From Amycolatopsis lexingtonensis (GTDB lineage: Bacteria > Actinomycetota > Actinomycetes > Mycobacteriales > Pseudonocardiaceae): 64,000 nt of DNA. The notes beneath the pieces were generated by a model that worked only from the letters and a program-made list of their open reading frames with translations, did not search any database and was not told the DNA's origin. The position numbers and the translations under genes are program-made. The stretch spans positions 5,749,501 to 5,813,500 of the forward strand of contig NZ_JADBEG010000001.1 of NCBI RefSeq assembly GCF_014873755.1. Direction: 5' to 3'. Position 1 is the stretch's first letter. The number at the start of each line of letters is the position of its first letter. Below, one piece after another: positions 49,352-58,287 of the stretch.

Positions 49352-51126
49352 GCCGAAAGCTCCCGCCGCTGCCGTCCGGCGATCGTGCCCAGCTCGCCCG
49401 CGCGCTGGTGCAGGCCGGCCAGCCGGTCGATCTCGCGTCTGATGTGGACGGTCCGGCGCTCGCGTTCGGCGGTGCCGGCCATGATCGTCTCGCGCTCGCG
49501 CGTGAGCTCGTCGGCGAGTTCCTCGGCCAGCGCGGTGAAGTGGTCGCGCAGCCGCCGCTGGACGACGCGGATCGAGTCGCGGCATTCCTTGCTGAAGCGC
49601 AGGAACACGTCGTCGACGTGCCGTTGCGCCGCCTGCTTGGCGACGGCCTGACGGCGCTGCAGCCGCATCCCGCCTTCGTCCTTGATCGTCTTCGCGGCGA
49701 ACGCCGCACCGGCGCCGATCGAGACCGGGTTGATCAGCGGCAGCCCGGCGAGGCTGGTGACCAGGCCGAACATCAGCACGCCACCGTAGGACCCGCGCAA
49801 CCCGGTGAAAGCCTGCTGCCCCACCTTGAACTTCTCGATCTTCGGGCGCCGGACGTCGTCGAGGCCCTCCACCCCGGAGCCGTCGAGCCTCAGGTCCGGC
49901 AGCGCGCGGTCGTACTGGGCGCCGAAGCACTGGGCGACCGCCTGCGCGATCCACTCCGCGCGGTCGGCGAGCCACGTGTAGTTGACGTCGACGGCTTCGG
50001 CCAGCGCGTTGTCCAGCCACGGCGCGAATTCGTCCCACACCTTGGCCGGGTCGCCCTCGTCGAAGGTGCGGTCGATGGTGTTGACGATCTTGCGGGTCCG
50101 CTCGCGCAGGTCGTACTCGGCGTCGGACAGCAGATCGGTGATCTCGTCGGACAGCAGATTCTGCCACTTGGTGTTCTGCCGCCGCAGGTCGTCGGCGCGG
50201 CGCTGCGCACGCTGCAGCAGCGCGGCCTGCCCGAGCCCGGCATCCTGCCCGGCCGCCTCGACGCGATCACGCAACGACTCCACGAGCTCCGCGGCGGCGG
50301 CGCGCACGCCCACCGCGGCGAGCAGCGCGCGGGACTGCTCCGGCGGGCGCGCGGCCTGTTCGGCGATCCAGTTCAGCAGCTCGGGAAAACCGGAGCGGGC
50401 GTTGAGATCCGCGTCACCGGCCTTCGCGGCGGCCTGGCGCACCACGGCGGAAACCGGCTGGACGGGCGCGTCGATCCCGGCCTCGGCGAGCATCGCGCGG
50501 TTGCGCTCGGCCACCGCGCGCCAGCCCGGGGAGGCGTCGATCTTGGTCAGCGCGACCAGCACGTGCGGGCACCAGGTGCGCACGTGCCGGGCGAGCGCGA
50601 GTTCGGCGGGGCTCAGCGGCGCGGTCGCGTCGGAGACGAGGATCACGGCGTCCGCTTCGGCGAGCAGGTCGAGGGCGGCGGCGGTCCGCGGTGACCGCGG
50701 GTCACCGACCGGCGGGGTGTCGACGAGGACGAGGCCGGCCGACAGGAGTTCGCGCGGCACACCGACTTCCACGCGGCTGAGCGTGCCGGCGGGGCGGGCG
50801 CCGAGTTCGCCGGTGAGCCGTTCGACCGCGACGGGGATCCGTTCGCGGGACCGGCCGACCAGGGTCGCGGCGGGTTCGGCGGAGTAGGCGATTTCGGTGG
50901 GCACGGCCGGGGTCGGGGCGTCGCCGACCGCGCAGACCGGCGCGTTCAGCACCGCGTTGAGCAGGTAACCCTTGCCCTGTTTGGGAAAGCCGAGCACACC
51001 GAGCCGGATCTGCCCGGCCGGGGCGTCACGGCGTCTGCGCAGGCGCTCGGCGAGATCGGCGCGGCCGTGCGTGCGGCACGCGTCCATCGTCTCGTTGAGC
51101 ACTTCGAGCCATGCGGGGGCGGTCAC
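49348..51126 (-). CDS. iniA: IniA-like dynamin-family GTPase with altered P-loop
   Basis: 592 aa from GTG. GTPase domain: P-loop GFPKQGKGYLLNAVL (46-60), where the Ser/Thr after GK is Gly52-Gly... read as GKGY, so the usual Mg-binding hydroxyl is missing; G2-like TPAVPTEIAYS; G3 LVLVDTPPVGDPRS; G4 LVALTKIDASPGW. C-terminal stalk of long helices contains a hydrophobic hairpin GGVLMFGLVTSLAGLPLINP ... GAGAAFAAKTI that should insert into membrane, as in mycobacterial IniA. Part of the iniB-iniA-iniC order. Activity may rely on the partner GTPase. Confidence 0.82.
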   Translation of the reverse strand: MTAPAWLEVLNETMDACRTHGRADLAERLRRRRDAPAGQIRLGVLGFPKQGKGYLLNAVLNAPVCAVGDAPTPAVPTEIAYSAEPAATLVGRSRERIPVAVERLTGELGARPAGTLSRVEVGVPRELLSAGLVLVDTPPVGDPRSPRTAAALDLLAEADAVILVSDATAPLSPAELALARHVRTWCPHVLVALTKIDASPGWRAVAERNRAMLAEAGIDAPVQPVSAVVRQAAAKAGDADLNARSGFPELLNWIAEQAARPPEQSRALLAAVGVRAAAAELVESLRDRVEAAGQDAGLGQAALLQRAQRRADDLRRQNTKWQNLLSDEITDLLSDAEYDLRERTRKIVNTIDRTFDEGDPAKVWDEFAPWLDNALAEAVDVNYTWLADRAEWIAQAVAQCFGAQYDRALPDLRLDGSGVEGLDDVRRPKIEKFKVGQQAFTGLRGSYGGVLMFGLVTSLAGLPLINPVSIGAGAAFAAKTIKDEGGMRLQRRQAVAKQAAQRHVDDVFLRFSKECRDSIRVVQRRLRDHFTALAEELADELTRERETIMAGTAERERRTVHIRREIDRLAGLHQRAGELGTIAGRQRRELSA

Positions 51127-51227
51127 AGCGAAGGAGTGTCCCCGGTTTACTCCCCGTGCGCACACCGGGTGCCCGTCCCGCGGTCGCACCCAGACCGCGG
51201 GACGGGCACCGGTGACCGGTTCGGGGC

Positions 51228-52238
51228 TCAGTGCCCGATGTGGATGTCGTTGTTCGACGCGATGTCGCCGATGTGCAGGTTGCCCAGCGCGTTGTGGCTG
51301 ACGTCGGAGACGTCGGAGACGACGTCGTGGACGGCCGAGCCGTTGCCGCTGGCCAGCTCGCCGACCTGGCCGAGCGCGTTGTGGTCGGCGCTGATGCCGG
51401 TGGCGTTCGTCACGACGGAGGTGACCTCGCCCAGCGGGCCGTGGCCGGCGCCGTGGTGCTCGCCACCCTCGGAGCGGGCCGAGGCGAGGTCGCCGGCGCC
51501 CTGCAGGATGCCGGTGAAGTCGCCGACCTGGCCGACGAGGCCGTTGACCGTGTGGGTCAGGTCACCGCTGACGTCGCCGACCTGCGACGCGCCTTCGTAG
51601 ACCGGGGCGGTCACGTTGTTGGAGACGTTGCCCACGACGTCGCCACCGAGGTGCGAAACCTCGCTGGTGGCGCCGACGACCGAGCTGTGGTCGACGTCGG
51701 TGACCGAGTACACGAGGTTGCCCGCGACCTGGACCGCGTCGAGGCTCGAGCCGAGGTCGCCCGCGGTGCCGAAGGCGCCGGTCGGGTCGCCGGCCAGCGC
51801 GGTGACGCCGGCGGCCGTGGTGGTGAGGTCGTTCACGCCGGGCAGGCTGCCGACGCCCGGGACGGCGGGCAGGCCAAGGTCGCCGATGGCGGGCAGCTCG
51901 GAGCCGAGGTCGCCGACGCCCGGCAGCGCCGAGGTGGCCGGCAGGCCGAGGCCCGCGGTGAGGGCGGTGAGCTGGTCGATCGCGCCCTGGATGCCCGGGG
52001 CGTCGGTGCCGACCGAGGACAGGCCGCCGACGGCCGGGAGGCTGTCCACGGCGGGGAGGCTGTCGACCGGCACGAAGTCGAGCACCAGCGGGATGACCTC
52101 GTGCACGTCGGCGGCGCTGACGTCACCGAGACCGGCGGCGGCGAGGGCGCCCTGCGGGTCCGTCCCGAAGGCCGCGAGCGCGGTCGGGTCGTTGAGCAGG
52201 TTCAGGGCGAAGTCGTGCAACGTCTGCACGGAGTCCAT
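51228..52238 (-). CDS. iniB: IniB-like Gly/Ala/Val-rich protein
   Basis: 336 aa from the ATG at 52238 (AGGAG site). The first ~55 residues are the IniB N-terminal domain: SVQTLHDFALNLLNDPTALA, FGTDPQGALAAAGLGDVSAA, DVHEVIPLVLDFVP. The rest is low-complexity and rich in Gly, Val, Asp and Ser, with quasi-repeats (GDLG/VGDL, VSDVSDVSHNALGNLHIGDI). In mycobacteria iniB heads the cell-wall-stress operon iniBAC; the same order here supports the name. No signal peptide is visible. Confidence 0.85.
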   Translation of the reverse strand: MDSVQTLHDFALNLLNDPTALAAFGTDPQGALAAAGLGDVSAADVHEVIPLVLDFVPVDSLPAVDSLPAVGGLSSVGTDAPGIQGAIDQLTALTAGLGLPATSALPGVGDLGSELPAIGDLGLPAVPGVGSLPGVNDLTTTAAGVTALAGDPTGAFGTAGDLGSSLDAVQVAGNLVYSVTDVDHSSVVGATSEVSHLGGDVVGNVSNNVTAPVYEGASQVGDVSGDLTHTVNGLVGQVGDFTGILQGAGDLASARSEGGEHHGAGHGPLGEVTSVVTNATGISADHNALGQVGELASGNGSAVHDVVSDVSDVSHNALGNLHIGDIASNNDIHIGH

Positions 52239-52539
52239 GGGTTCTCCTGGTCCGGTGGTTCTGGGGGACAGCACCGGCCGCAAGGACCGGTGCTCCGTGA
52301 TCAAGGTAGGGAGACGACCCCCCAGCGCACATCGGGGATCACTCCGAGTCGCGGGCCGGTCAGCCGATAGGGGATCGATATGTCATCGTTAGGGAGTTAG
52401 GGGCTCATCCGAGACGCGCTCAGTTGGGTTAAATCCCTCCAGCCCCTTGATTGACTAACCCGTTTGGGTGAGGATGCCCCGAGCCCTAGGGGGATTCCGT
52501 ACCCCTGTTCGGCCCCCGCGAGGTGAGGAGGAACCGCCG
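52239..52539. promoter_or_regulatory. Divergent control region between iniB and the Hsp70-like gene
   Basis: No gene in these 301 bases. A perfect hairpin AGCACCGG/CCGGTGCT (52270-52294) lies in the iniB leader. Near 52426-52461 GGGTTA ... TAACCC forms an inverted repeat around GATT/AATC, followed by ACCCGTTTGGGT (52459-52470). TTGACT (52451-52456) could be a -35 for the Hsp70-like gene, with only a weak -10 17 bases on. These are the best candidates for the site of the LuxR-type regulator. Confidence 0.4.
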
Positions 52540-53682
52540 TTGCCCTACGTCCTCGGGATCGATGTGGCACAGGGGCGGACCCACGCCGCGACCTGCCGCC
52601 GTCTTGGCCCCGGCTGGGGCGAGCCCGAACCCCTCTGGCTGGGTGAGCGGTCCCCGGCCGCCGCGTCCGCGCTCTTCCTGGACGACGAGGGCTACCTGCT
52701 CACCGGCGACGCGGCCGCGCAGGCGGGCGCCCGGGTCCCGTCCCGGCTGCTCACCGGCTTCCACCGGCGGATCGGCGACGACGTCCCGATGCTCGTCGAA
52801 GGCGAGGCGTTCCCGCCCGAGACGCTGACCACCGTGCTCGTCGAGGGGATCGCCGAGCACGCCGCGAACGTCCTCGGCGGGCCCCCGGAGCACCTGGTGC
52901 TGACCCACCCCGGCGACTGGGGCGGCTACCGCCGTGACGTGCTGCGGCGGGCGCTGGCCGACGCCGGGTTCCCCGCCGTCACGCTGGTCCCCGGCGCGAT
53001 CGCCGCGCTCGGCGCGCACCTGGCCGTCCCCGGGCCCGGCGCGACCGCGGCCGGGGTGTGCGAGTTCGGCGCCGACGGCGTGAGCGTCACGCTGGCGACG
53101 GCGACCGCCGCCAGCGGCTGGCAGCTCGGCACGAGCGCCGAGGGCGTGGCCCCGGCGGCCGCGCTGAGCACGCTGTTCGCCCTCGCCGGCGCGGCGACGA
53201 CGTCCCCCAAGGGCCTGGCCGGCGTGGTGTTCTGCGGCGACGTGCCCCCGCACGCGCTGCCCGCCCGGCCGCCGTGCCCGATGTTCGCGGGACCGGTTCC
53301 GCCGGCGACCGCCGCACTCGGCGCGGCCGCCCTCGGGGCACTGCGCGCCGAGGGCCGGGGTGGCCTCCAGGAACCCCCGGCCGTCGAGACCACCTTGCTC
53401 CCCCAGGTGGACACGCTCGGTGAGCTCGGCGAGCGGCCACCCCGCCCGCCCGTCGAGATCACGCCGTTCGAACTGCCCGAGCGCGTCACCCCGATGAATC
53501 TGTTCCGGCGGCGGCGCCCCCTCGCCGCCGCGATCCTGGTGCTCGCCGCGGCCGTCTCCGCCGGGGCGATCACCATCACCGCCCGCGAAGCCACCGCAGG
53601 CCCCAGCACGACCCCCGCTCCCTCCCCCGCCCCGAGCCACTGCGCCCGCCCCGGCGCCCCCTCCGGTGAAGGTCACTGTTGA
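52540..53682 (+). CDS. Hsp70-like protein with C-terminal membrane anchor
   Basis: 380 aa from a TTG preceded by AGGAGGAACCGCCG. The N-terminal ATPase-like part keeps an actin-fold start (YVLGIDVAQGRTHAATCRRL), LLTGDAAAQAGARVPSRLLT, EHLVLTHPGDWGGYRRDVLR and ALADAGFPAVTLVPGAIAAL, as in actinobacterial Hsp70-like proteins. It is shorter than DnaK and lacks the substrate domain. A basic stretch (NLFRRRRPL) precedes one membrane helix (AAAILVLAAAVSAGAITITA) and a Pro-rich tail. It forms an operon with the LuxR regulator, whose TTG overlaps its stop, and is divergent from iniB. Confidence 0.8.
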   Translation: MPYVLGIDVAQGRTHAATCRRLGPGWGEPEPLWLGERSPAAASALFLDDEGYLLTGDAAAQAGARVPSRLLTGFHRRIGDDVPMLVEGEAFPPETLTTVLVEGIAEHAANVLGGPPEHLVLTHPGDWGGYRRDVLRRALADAGFPAVTLVPGAIAALGAHLAVPGPGATAAGVCEFGADGVSVTLATATAASGWQLGTSAEGVAPAAALSTLFALAGAATTSPKGLAGVVFCGDVPPHALPARPPCPMFAGPVPPATAALGAAALGALRAEGRGGLQEPPAVETTLLPQVDTLGELGERPPRPPVEITPFELPERVTPMNLFRRRRPLAAAILVLAAAVSAGAITITAREATAGPSTTPAPSPAPSHCARPGAPSGEGHC

Positions 53683-56087
53683 ACACTCTGCTCACGCAGG
53701 TTCCCCCGCTTCACACCGTCCCCGCGCACCCGGCGGCCCGGCAGCTCCTCGACCGGGTCGCGGCCGAACCCGCCGAACCGCTGCGGCTCGCCGTCGTCGC
53801 CCCCGGTGGGTACGGCAAGAGCGTGCTGCTCGCCGCGCTCGACCGCTGCTACCGCGAAGCGGGTGTCGACGCCGTGCTCGTCGACGACGCCGACCGGCTC
53901 GGCCCCGACCAGCTCGAGGAGCTGCTCGCCGGCGCGGACGGCCCGATCGTCGTCGCGCACCGGCCGGCCCCGGTGGCGCCCGGCTGGACGCTGCTGCAGC
54001 TCGGCCCGCTCGGCGTCGAGGACATCGCCCGGCTGATGACGGCGGTGACGGGTTCGCCCACCGACCCGGCAGAGGCGGCGGACCTGCACGCGCGCAGCGG
54101 CGGCGTGCCGAGGCTGGCCGAGCGCGCGCTGCTCGGGCGGCTCGAGGAGTTCCGGCCGGAACTCGACGAGCTCGACGACGCCGTGCTGCGGTACCTGATC
54201 GCGGCCGAAGCCGGGGCGGGCCGCAACCTCGACCTGTTGTCCGCGCTGCTCGACCGCGAACCCGACCAGCTGCCCGCCGTCGTCGACGGCGCCCGCGCGA
54301 CCGGCCTGCTCGCCCCGGACGACACGCTGCTGCCCCTGGCCGCGGCCGCCGTCCGCGACTTCGGCCCGCCCGCCCGCCGGCTGACGACGGTGCAGCGGCT
54401 GGTCGAGCTGCAGCTGGCGAACGGCCTGCCGGTGCTCGACCTCGCGCGGTCCCTGCTCGGCACGGGCAGCTCCGGCGCGTCCGCGGCGGCGGCCTTCGCG
54501 GCGGCGGCCGGGGAAGCGCTGTCGTCAGACGCGCCCCTGGCGGCCCGCCTGTTCGAAGCCGCCGCCGAAGCGGGCGACCGCTCCCCAGCCGCGACGGCGG
54601 GCTGGGCGCGCGCGGCGGCGCTGTCCGGCGACCTCGACACGGCACTGCGGCTCGGCGACGGCATGCTCGGCGCGGAGGACGCCCAGACCCGGGCGGCCGG
54701 CGCCGCGATCGCCGCGACGGTGCTGGCCCACCGCGGCGAGCTGGCCCGCAGCGCGGAGCTCTACCACTGGGCCTCCCGCACGGCCGACCTCCCCGCGACG
54801 AGCTGGGCGGGCGCCGACGCGTTCGCGGCCATCGCCCTGGTCGGCACCGGCGACCTCCCCAGTGCCCGCCGGTTGCTCGAGACCCCCTCCCCCGGCGTCG
54901 CCCCGACGTTGTTCGCGGGCGCGGCCACCCGGATGGCCGGCGGCATCGCGGATTCGGTGTCCGGCTGCGCGACGGAGACGTTGTCGACGTTGCTGGGCGC
55001 GGCGGCGATGCTGGAGCCCGCCCTGGGCGGCACGCTGCTGCCCGACAGCCCGGCGGCCCTCGCCGCGCTGGCGGCGTTGCACACCGGCGAGCTGGCCTTG
55101 GCGGAGTCGGTGTTGACCCGCGCCTTGGAGGGCCGCACGGGCGGAGACCTCCTGGCGACGCGCCACCGCCTGCTGCTGGGCTGGGTGGCCATGACGGCCG
55201 GCGACCTGGCCACGGCGGCCGAACACCGCGACGCCGTCGCCGGCCGGACGCTGGAGGCGCGCGACGAGCTGTTCTTCGCGACCCTGGACCTCGGCCTGGC
55301 CCGCCGGGCGAGTGATCTGGTCGGGCTGCAGCGGTCGTGGAACCGCGCGTACCAGGCGTCGATGCGGTACCAGACGGACCTTTTTTCGTTGCTGCCGTTG
55401 GGTGAGCTGGCGATCGCGGCGGCCCGCACGGGCGCGTTCGCCAAGCTGGCTCCCCAGCTGGAGCGCGCCCACAACCTCCTGTCCCGCCTCGGCGAACCTC
55501 CACTGTGGACGGTCTCGCTGGTCTGGCACGAGCTCCACGCGGCGATCACGCTGGAGGACGCCGAAGCCGCGAAGGCCCACCTGGCGACGTTGACCACCCA
55601 CGCCCACTGCGGCCGCCACCCCCGCGCACTGGCCACGGCGGCCCAGTGCTGGCTGGCGGTCCTCAGCGGAACGTTCGCCCCCGACCCGATCGCGGCCGCG
55701 GCGGCGGAACTCCACGACCTCGACCTCCGCTGGGACGCGGCCCGCCTGGCCGGCCAGGCGGCGATCCGCACGTCCGACCGCAAGGCGATGGTCCGGCTCC
55801 TGGAGGCGGCCCGCCAGTTCCAGGGAACGGCGGCCCGCCGCGAGCAGGGAACGACGGAACCGGCCGCGGCGGGAACCGGCCTGGCGGCGTTGAGCGAGCG
55901 CGAGCTGGAGGTCGCCCGCCTGGTGGTGGAGGGGCTGACGTACAAGCAGGCGGGCAGCAAGCTGTTCATTTCCGGGAAGACGGTGGAACACCACATGGCC
56001 CGGATCCGAGGGAAGCTGGGGGCGGCGGACCGGCGGGAGCTGCTGGCGACGCTGCGGGAGCTGCTTTCTCGGCCGGACGCCCCCTGA
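53679..56087 (+). CDS. STAND/LuxR-family regulator, IniR-like
   Basis: 802 aa from a TTG overlapping the upstream stop. N-terminal ATPase: Walker A APGGYGKSVLLAALD (about 43-57), Walker B VDAVLVDDADRLGPD. A long Ala-rich helical TPR-like middle (about 250-720) follows. C-terminal LuxR HTH: LSERELEVARLVVEGLTYKQ, AGSKLFISGKTVEHHMARIR. This is the MalT-type layout. In mycobacteria a regulator of this class (IniR, Rv0339c, from memory) lies upstream of iniBAC and activates it, so this protein probably senses envelope stress or a sugar and controls iniBAC. Confidence 0.85.
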   Translation: MNTLLTQVPPLHTVPAHPAARQLLDRVAAEPAEPLRLAVVAPGGYGKSVLLAALDRCYREAGVDAVLVDDADRLGPDQLEELLAGADGPIVVAHRPAPVAPGWTLLQLGPLGVEDIARLMTAVTGSPTDPAEAADLHARSGGVPRLAERALLGRLEEFRPELDELDDAVLRYLIAAEAGAGRNLDLLSALLDREPDQLPAVVDGARATGLLAPDDTLLPLAAAAVRDFGPPARRLTTVQRLVELQLANGLPVLDLARSLLGTGSSGASAAAAFAAAAGEALSSDAPLAARLFEAAAEAGDRSPAATAGWARAAALSGDLDTALRLGDGMLGAEDAQTRAAGAAIAATVLAHRGELARSAELYHWASRTADLPATSWAGADAFAAIALVGTGDLPSARRLLETPSPGVAPTLFAGAATRMAGGIADSVSGCATETLSTLLGAAAMLEPALGGTLLPDSPAALAALAALHTGELALAESVLTRALEGRTGGDLLATRHRLLLGWVAMTAGDLATAAEHRDAVAGRTLEARDELFFATLDLGLARRASDLVGLQRSWNRAYQASMRYQTDLFSLLPLGELAIAAARTGAFAKLAPQLERAHNLLSRLGEPPLWTVSLVWHELHAAITLEDAEAAKAHLATLTTHAHCGRHPRALATAAQCWLAVLSGTFAPDPIAAAAAELHDLDLRWDAARLAGQAAIRTSDRKAMVRLLEAARQFQGTAARREQGTTEPAAAGTGLAALSERELEVARLVVEGLTYKQAGSKLFISGKTVEHHMARIRGKLGAADRRELLATLRELLSRPDAP

Positions 56088-56319
56088 CCTGTTTCGGGCG
56101 GCTTCGGGTGGCTCCGCCGCTTCGGCGCACCTGGCCGGGCCGCGGGGCGCGCTGAACCGGGCTCGAGACGCGCCCGGCGGCCGACCTGCGGTGCGGGCAG
56201 GCGCGGCGCGGGTGATGCAGGCGGGCTGCGCGCAGGGCGTGGTGCGGTGGGCTGCCGCGCGGTGCTGTGCGGTGGAAGACGGCACAGTCTGGCCGGCCGA
56301 GCGCGCGGGCGTCGTGGGG

Positions 56320-57063
56320 TCAGTCGCGGCTGGGGCCGAAGCGTTCTGTGCGGATGCGGTGCGGGTCGTGGCCCAGGGCCAGCAGGATGTCGGCCGCGGT
56401 TTCGACGAAGGCTGTCGGGCCGCAGATGAACGACGTCGCGCCGAACTCGGCGGGCCAGGCTGCCGTGTTCAGGGTGGCCACGTCGATGCGCTTGGGGATG
56501 CCCGGGCGGCCTTCGGGGAGCTCGCGGGTGTAGACGTACGTGATGTCCAGGCCCGCAACCGGGGTGCGGAGCTCGTCGGCGTAGTACCGCTCGGCCGGGC
56601 TGCGCAGGGAGTAGATCAGCTTGAACGGGGTGCGGACGCCCGCCGCGCGGCGGGCGCGGATCATCGCCATCAGGGGGACGATGCCCGAGCCGCCCGCGAT
56701 GAGGAGGACCGGTTCCGGGTTCGTGGGGCGCCAGGCGAACCAACCACCGATCGGGCCGCGGATTTCCACCGGGTCGCCGATCGCGTACGGGCCGGTGAGG
56801 TGCTCGGAGACTTCGCCGTCGGTCACGCGCTGGACCGTCAGCTCCACCCGGTCGCCGTCCGCGGGGGCGGCGAGGGAGTAGCTGCGCTGGGCGCGGTAGC
56901 CATCCGCTGCCGTGAGGCGGACGTCGACGTGCTGGCCCGCCAGGTGTCCCGGCCAGCCGGGCAGGTCGAAGACGAGCGTGCGGGCCGTCGGGGTCTCGTC
57001 ACGGAATTCGGCCAGGCGGGCGACCCGCCAGGCTAGTCGCCCTGATACCGCTGTTCGCGCCAT
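56320..57063 (-). CDS. FAD/NAD(P)-dependent ferredoxin-reductase-type oxidoreductase
   Basis: 247 aa. FAD domain: GHLAGQHVDVRLTAADGYRA, QRSYSLAAPADGDRVELTVQ (RSYS FAD motif). NAD(P) domain: LLIAGGSGIVPLMAMIRARR, FICGPTAFVETAADILLALG. No 2Fe-2S domain is present. It overlaps the molybdopterin gene by 31 bases and probably feeds it electrons, as in actinobacterial sulfite-oxidase/FNR pairs. The 232 bases before it on the + side (56088-56319) are GC-rich with no gene. Confidence 0.88.
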   Translation of the reverse strand: MARTAVSGRLAWRVARLAEFRDETPTARTLVFDLPGWPGHLAGQHVDVRLTAADGYRAQRSYSLAAPADGDRVELTVQRVTDGEVSEHLTGPYAIGDPVEIRGPIGGWFAWRPTNPEPVLLIAGGSGIVPLMAMIRARRAAGVRTPFKLIYSLRSPAERYYADELRTPVAGLDITYVYTRELPEGRPGIPKRIDVATLNTAAWPAEFGATSFICGPTAFVETAADILLALGHDPHRIRTERFGPSRD

Positions 57064-57632
57064 GGATCCCCGTAGTCGTGGTAGCCGGCGTTCTCCCAGA
57101 AGCCCGGCTCGTCCCGGGTCTTCAGCTCCAGCCCGCGCACCCACTTCGCGGACTTCCAGAAGTACAGGTGCGGCACCAGCAGCCGCGCCGGGCCGCCGTG
57201 CTCGGGGGTGAGGAGCTTGCCGCCGTACTCGTAGGCGATCCAGGCCTGGCCGTCGAGCAGGTCGGCCAGCGGCAGGTTCGTCGTGTAACCGCCGTAGGAG
57301 TGGACCATGACGTAGTCGGCTTCGGTGTCGAGCCCGCCGACCAGCGTGTCGATCGAGACGCCGCGCCACCGCGTGTCCAGTTTGGACCACTGGGTGACGC
57401 AGTGGATATCCACCGTGGGCTTTTCGCTCGGCAAGGCCATCAGCTCGGCCCAGCTCCACGTGTGCTTGTCACCCTTTTCGGTGGTGACCGCGAACTCCCA
57501 CGTCTCGGTCCGCACGCGCGGCGTCGGCCCCGCGGACAGCACCGGGAAGTCCTCGGCCAGGTACTGACCGGGTGGCAGGCGCGGGTTGCCGCTGCGGGCC
57601 CGGCCCTGGAAACCCGGTGTCACGACACCCAT
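57033..57632 (-). CDS. Sulfite-oxidase-family molybdopterin oxidoreductase
   Basis: 199 aa, the minimal Moco domain: PTVDIHCVTQWSKLDTRWRG with the Mo-coordinating Cys, VMVHSYGGYTTNLPLADLLD, AYEYGGKLLTPEHGGPARLL, VPHLYFWKSAKWVRGLEL. No Tat signal or heme domain, so it is cytoplasmic. Its reductase partner is encoded next. Natural substrate may be sulfite, a methionine sulfoxide-type compound or another small oxide. Confidence 0.9.
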   Translation of the reverse strand: MGVVTPGFQGRARSGNPRLPPGQYLAEDFPVLSAGPTPRVRTETWEFAVTTEKGDKHTWSWAELMALPSEKPTVDIHCVTQWSKLDTRWRGVSIDTLVGGLDTEADYVMVHSYGGYTTNLPLADLLDGQAWIAYEYGGKLLTPEHGGPARLLVPHLYFWKSAKWVRGLELKTRDEPGFWENAGYHDYGDPWREQRYQGD

Positions 57633-57661
57633 GCGGCACTCCCTTCGCGGTCCCGCCGAGC

Positions 57662-58270
57662 CTACGCCCGGACCCGCAGCCCGAGCGACGTGACGAGCAC
57701 CGCAGCCTGTTCGGGTGACACGATCGCGCCCGCCAGCTCGGCGTTCAGCGGGTCGAGCGCCGACAGGTCGCTGCCCCGCAGCTCGGCGCGCGGCAGCTTG
57801 ACCGCGTGCAGCAGCGCCGCGGACAGGTCGACGTCGGCGAACACCGCACCGCCGCAATCGGCCCCGGTCAGGTCGGCTTCCCGCATCCGCACGCCCTGGA
57901 AGCTCACCGAACGCAGGTCGGCACCGGCCAGCCCGGCGAACGACCAGTCGCCGCCGACGACCCGCAGCGGGCGCAGCTCGCACTCGGTGAAGGTGGCGCC
58001 GACGAGCTTGCAGCCGGTGAACTCGGCGTCGAAGAAGTTGCACCGCTTGAAGGCGCAGCCGGCGAACGACGAGTCCAGGTGCCGCGACGCGTTGAAGCGC
58101 ACGTTGCCGAACACGCAGTCGGTGAACACGGAGTTCCGCGTGACGGCCTCCGAGAAGTCGACCTCCAGGAACTCGCACCGCACGTAGTGCCGCCCGGTGA
58201 TCTCCTCTCCGTACCAGTCGTCGCGGGAGAACCTCTGCTCTTCGACGGGATCTTGCGCGGCCTCGGACAC
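57662..58270 (-). CDS. Pentapeptide-repeat protein
   Basis: 202 aa from GTG. Tandem A(D/N)LxX-type repeats run from about 30 to 180: CEFLEVDFSEA, CVFGNVRFNASRHLDSSFAG, CAFKRCNFFDAEFTGCKLVG, ADLTGADCGGAVFADVDLSA, AELRGSDLSALDPLNAELAG. They fold into a right-handed quadrilateral beta-helix. MfpA/Qnr relatives mimic DNA and protect gyrase, but many members have other roles. The short 17-base gap to the divergent 58288 gene holds both promoters or neither. Confidence 0.9.
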   Translation of the reverse strand: MSEAAQDPVEEQRFSRDDWYGEEITGRHYVRCEFLEVDFSEAVTRNSVFTDCVFGNVRFNASRHLDSSFAGCAFKRCNFFDAEFTGCKLVGATFTECELRPLRVVGGDWSFAGLAGADLRSVSFQGVRMREADLTGADCGGAVFADVDLSAALLHAVKLPRAELRGSDLSALDPLNAELAGAIVSPEQAAVLVTSLGLRVRA

Positions 58271-58287
58271 CCCGCCAGGCTAGCGGC

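Noticed and set aside
52540..53682. Calling the Hsp70-like protein DnaK
   Set aside because: It is far shorter, lacks the substrate-binding domain and ends in a membrane helix with a Pro-rich tail.
57662..58270. Fluoroquinolone-resistance (Qnr/MfpA) call for the pentapeptide protein
   Set aside because: Pentapeptide repeats alone do not show gyrase binding; no further Qnr-specific feature could be seen.
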